This document shows positions 32,688 through 34,146 of a stretch of DNA of 34,146 bases, in pieces. The notes under the pieces were generated by a model, which worked only from the letters and a program-made list of their open reading frames with translations, did not search any database and was not told the origin of the DNA. This stretch comes from JBOHDX01 sp050700835 (GTDB lineage: Bacteria; Actinomycetota; Actinomycetes; Propionibacteriales; Nocardioidaceae): contig JBOHDX010000078.1 in the NCBI GenBank assembly GCA_050700835.1, positions 1-34,146 of the forward strand, written 5' to 3'. The stretch's first letter is position 1, and each line of letters starts with the position of its first letter. Made by a program: the position numbers and the translations under genes.

Positions 32688-33995
32688 ATGAACATCGACC
32701 TGACGGACACGAACGCGAGTGAGATCGCTGCTGCCCTCGTCAGGGGCCGGCTGTCGGCGGGCAGTCCCGCGATGGGGATGGTCCTCACTCTGGTCATCGT
32801 CACCGACGAGGCCGGCATCTACGACGCCATGAAGGCCGCTTCGAGCGTGTCGACCGAGCACCCGGCGCGCGTGATCGGCGTGATCCTGCGCTCCGGGCGG
32901 GGTGCCGCGGCTCTCGACGCCTCTGTGCAGATCGGCAACAACTCCTCCGGCGAGGCGGTGCTCCTCCGGATGAGTGGTGAGTTGGTCAACCACGCCGAGT
33001 CCGTGGTGCTGCCGCTGCTGCTCCCCGACTCCCCCGTCGTCGTCTGGTGGCCGGGCAAGAGCCCGGACGACCTTGCCAGCGACGCACTCGGCTCACTCGC
33101 CCAGCGGCGCATCCTCGACACCGCCACCGCCCGCAACAAGGCGGCCGCGGTGATAGCGGCCGCCGAACGCTACGAGCCGGGCAACAGTGACCTGGCGTGG
33201 ACCCGGCTGACGACGTGGCGTGCGCTCCTCGCGGCCGCGCTCGACCAGCATCCGGCCACGGTCGTGTCCGGTTCGGTGAGCGCCGAGAGAGGCAACCCGA
33301 GTGCCGACCTGCTGGTCGGCTGGCTGGCGTCGCGACTGCGCGTGGAGGTGGACCGCAAGGTGTCGCGCGGTCCGGGCATCACCGACGTACGCATGTCCAC
33401 GATGCATGGCGACATCGCGATAACCCGGCCGGAGGGCCGCTCCGCCACCTTCATCGTGCCGGGCGAGGCGGACCGTCCGGTGGCCCTCAAGCGGCGGGAC
33501 ACCGCGGAGCTGCTGGCCGAGGAGCTGCGGCGCCTCGACGAGGACGACATCTACGCCGAGACCGTTCACTTCCTGGCCAAGCACCGCGGCCACGACGGCA
33601 GCGCCGGGCCACGCGTCAGCGCGCAGGCGACAGCGTCACCCAACGGGGCGGGGACGGGGGTGGCCCCGACGGCCAAGAAGGGCACCGGGAAGGCCGGACG
33701 CGCGAAGGCGGTCGGCCGCAAGGCCAACGCCACCACCGCGAGCCGTGCGAAGACAGACGGCCCGAAGACCAGGGTCAGCAAGGTGCGGGGCGGTCGCAAG
33801 TCCGCGGCTCGCAAGTCCGGAGCGAAGAAGGCGGCCGCGACGAAGAAGTCGGCGGCCACGAAGAAGTCGGCCCGCAGCCGCGAGGCCGCCGCCAAGACCG
33901 GCGTCACGCCGGCTCCTGGGAAGCCGGAACCCAGACGGGCAGCGGCCAAGAAGGCTGTCGCGAAGAAGTCCACGGCTAAGAAGGCGGCGCCGTGA
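32688..33995 (+). CDS. opcA: OpcA-like glucose-6-phosphate dehydrogenase assembly protein with a Lys/Ala-rich C-terminal tail
   Basis: 435 aa. Residues 1 to about 300 match OpcA, which promotes assembly or activation of Zwf: PARVIGVILRSG, LPLLLPDSPVVVWWPGKSPDD and DLAWTRLTTWRALLAAALDQ are recognisable. The usual length is about 300-320 aa. Here about 135 further residues are rich in Lys, Ala, Ser and Arg (about two dozen Lys), with motifs such as AAATKKSAATKKSA and AAAKKAVAKKSTAKKAAP. This resembles histone H1 or the tail of mycobacterial HupB. The tail is in frame, with codon use like the rest. ATG 32688 has AGGAGA 5 nt upstream and lies 12 nt after zwf. Tail function is unknown; nucleic-acid or polyphosphate binding is possible. 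Confidence 0.92.
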   Translation: MNIDLTDTNASEIAAALVRGRLSAGSPAMGMVLTLVIVTDEAGIYDAMKAASSVSTEHPARVIGVILRSGRGAAALDASVQIGNNSSGEAVLLRMSGELVNHAESVVLPLLLPDSPVVVWWPGKSPDDLASDALGSLAQRRILDTATARNKAAAVIAAAERYEPGNSDLAWTRLTTWRALLAAALDQHPATVVSGSVSAERGNPSADLLVGWLASRLRVEVDRKVSRGPGITDVRMSTMHGDIAITRPEGRSATFIVPGEADRPVALKRRDTAELLAEELRRLDEDDIYAETVHFLAKHRGHDGSAGPRVSAQATASPNGAGTGVAPTAKKGTGKAGRAKAVGRKANATTASRAKTDGPKTRVSKVRGGRKSAARKSGAKKAAATKKSAATKKSARSREAAAKTGVTPAPGKPEPRRAAAKKAVAKKSTAKKAAP

Positions 33996-34063
33996 CCTCC
34001 CGCATCGCCCCAGCCCTCAGCGGCGAAGAAGGCGCCGCCGTGACCCCCCGCACCGCACCAACC
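33978..34063. repeat. 38-bp direct repeat across the opcA stop
   Basis: 33978-34015 and 34026-34063 agree at 33 of 38 positions, both starting AAGAAGGCG and containing GCCGTGACC. The first copy holds the opcA stop and a GTGA overlap (GTG 33992) that could start the next gene, expected from other genomes to be 6-phosphogluconolactonase. The short reading that follows is not recognisable as that protein, and sequence quality is doubtful here. Confidence 0.6.
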
Positions 34064-34069
34064 CCCGGC

Positions 34070-34146
34070 GGGGGGGGGGGGGGGGGGGGGAGGGGGGGCG
34101 GGGGCGCGGGGCGCGGGCGAGCGGGGGGGGGGGGGGGGGGGGGGGG
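34070..34146. other. Poly-G contig end, probable sequencing or assembly artefact
   Basis: 21 consecutive G (34070-34090), then a nearly pure G/C stretch with a single A at 34091 and one at 34120, and a final run of 24 G to the last base. Real high-GC actinobacterial DNA is not expected to look like this. Two-colour Illumina chemistry reports no signal as G, which gives just this pattern at read and contig ends. Confidence 0.85.

Noticed and set aside
33992..34069. Start of a 6-phosphogluconolactonase gene (GTG 33992)
   Set aside because: The GTGA overlap is suggestive and the gene is expected here, but the 25 readable codons do not resemble the family and run into poly-G; not reported as a gene.

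Overview
The window is high-GC DNA (I estimate about 70% by eye) from an actinobacterium. Support comes from frequent GTG starts, several probable leaderless genes with a TANNNT box 6-7 nt before the start codon, and marker genes typical of Actinomycetota (DUF3099, acVLRF1, OpcA, InhA-type FabI, SufR-SufBDCSU-SufT). From memory, the gene order follows the Mycobacterium tuberculosis block Rv1446c-Rv1484 (opcA-zwf-tal-tkt, ctaB, ctaA-ABC, sufR-B-D-C-S-U-T, ABC-F, echA, fabG-inhA). The extra genes (DUF3099, moaA, SURF1, GH15) make a Propionibacteriales/Nocardioidaceae-like organism plausible, but that placement is inference.

Layout. 1-3229 (minus): a FAS-II reductase pair fabG-fabI, an L-2-hydroxyglutarate oxidase, and the 5' part of a Mur-ligase-like gene that runs off the left edge. 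3383-4192 (plus): DUF3099 membrane protein, a small RNA that matches the 6C family, and a small Cys/His protein. 4238-8314: moaA (minus), then a SURF1-like cytochrome oxidase assembly factor and a GH15 glucoamylase/trehalase-like enzyme (plus). 8315-15308 (minus): a broken GNAT gene, an SDR lacking the Tyr-Lys pair, an ABC exporter, an enoyl-CoA hydratase-like protein, an ABC-F ATPase and the peptidyl-tRNA hydrolase acVLRF1. Three of the gaps here are filled with different repeats. 15510-21884 (minus): the complete SUF iron-sulfur assembly operon sufR-sufB-sufD-sufC-sufS-sufU-sufT, with overlapping or abutting genes at most junctions. 22033-24706 (plus): an ABC-2 transporter pair and heme A synthase ctaA. 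24932-25906 (minus): heme O synthase ctaB. 26155-33995 (plus): tkt-tal-pgi-zwf-opcA, the oxidative and non-oxidative pentose phosphate genes, coupled by ATGA overlaps.

How it works together. SUF supplies Fe-S clusters (MoaA is one client). CtaA, CtaB and SURF1 make and insert heme A for the aa3-type terminal oxidase. The pentose phosphate cluster supplies NADPH, which FAS-II reductases use. ABC-F and acVLRF1 are both ribosome-acting factors placed next to each other.

Most unusual material. (i) A 93-bp palindromic element (24823-24915) with a 14-bp terminal inverted repeat and a perfect 32-bp core palindrome, with a related copy at 14557-14640. (ii) The 6C-like RNA just upstream of a small ORF. 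(iii) A Lys/Ala-rich, histone-H1-like tail on OpcA. (iv) Hexanucleotide arrays and other tandem repeats at gene borders, some reaching into coding termini. (v) A GNAT pseudogene. I found no CRISPR array, insertion sequence, phage, tRNA or rRNA. The last ~80 bases are mostly poly-G and look like a low-quality contig end, so nothing beyond about 34060 should be trusted.
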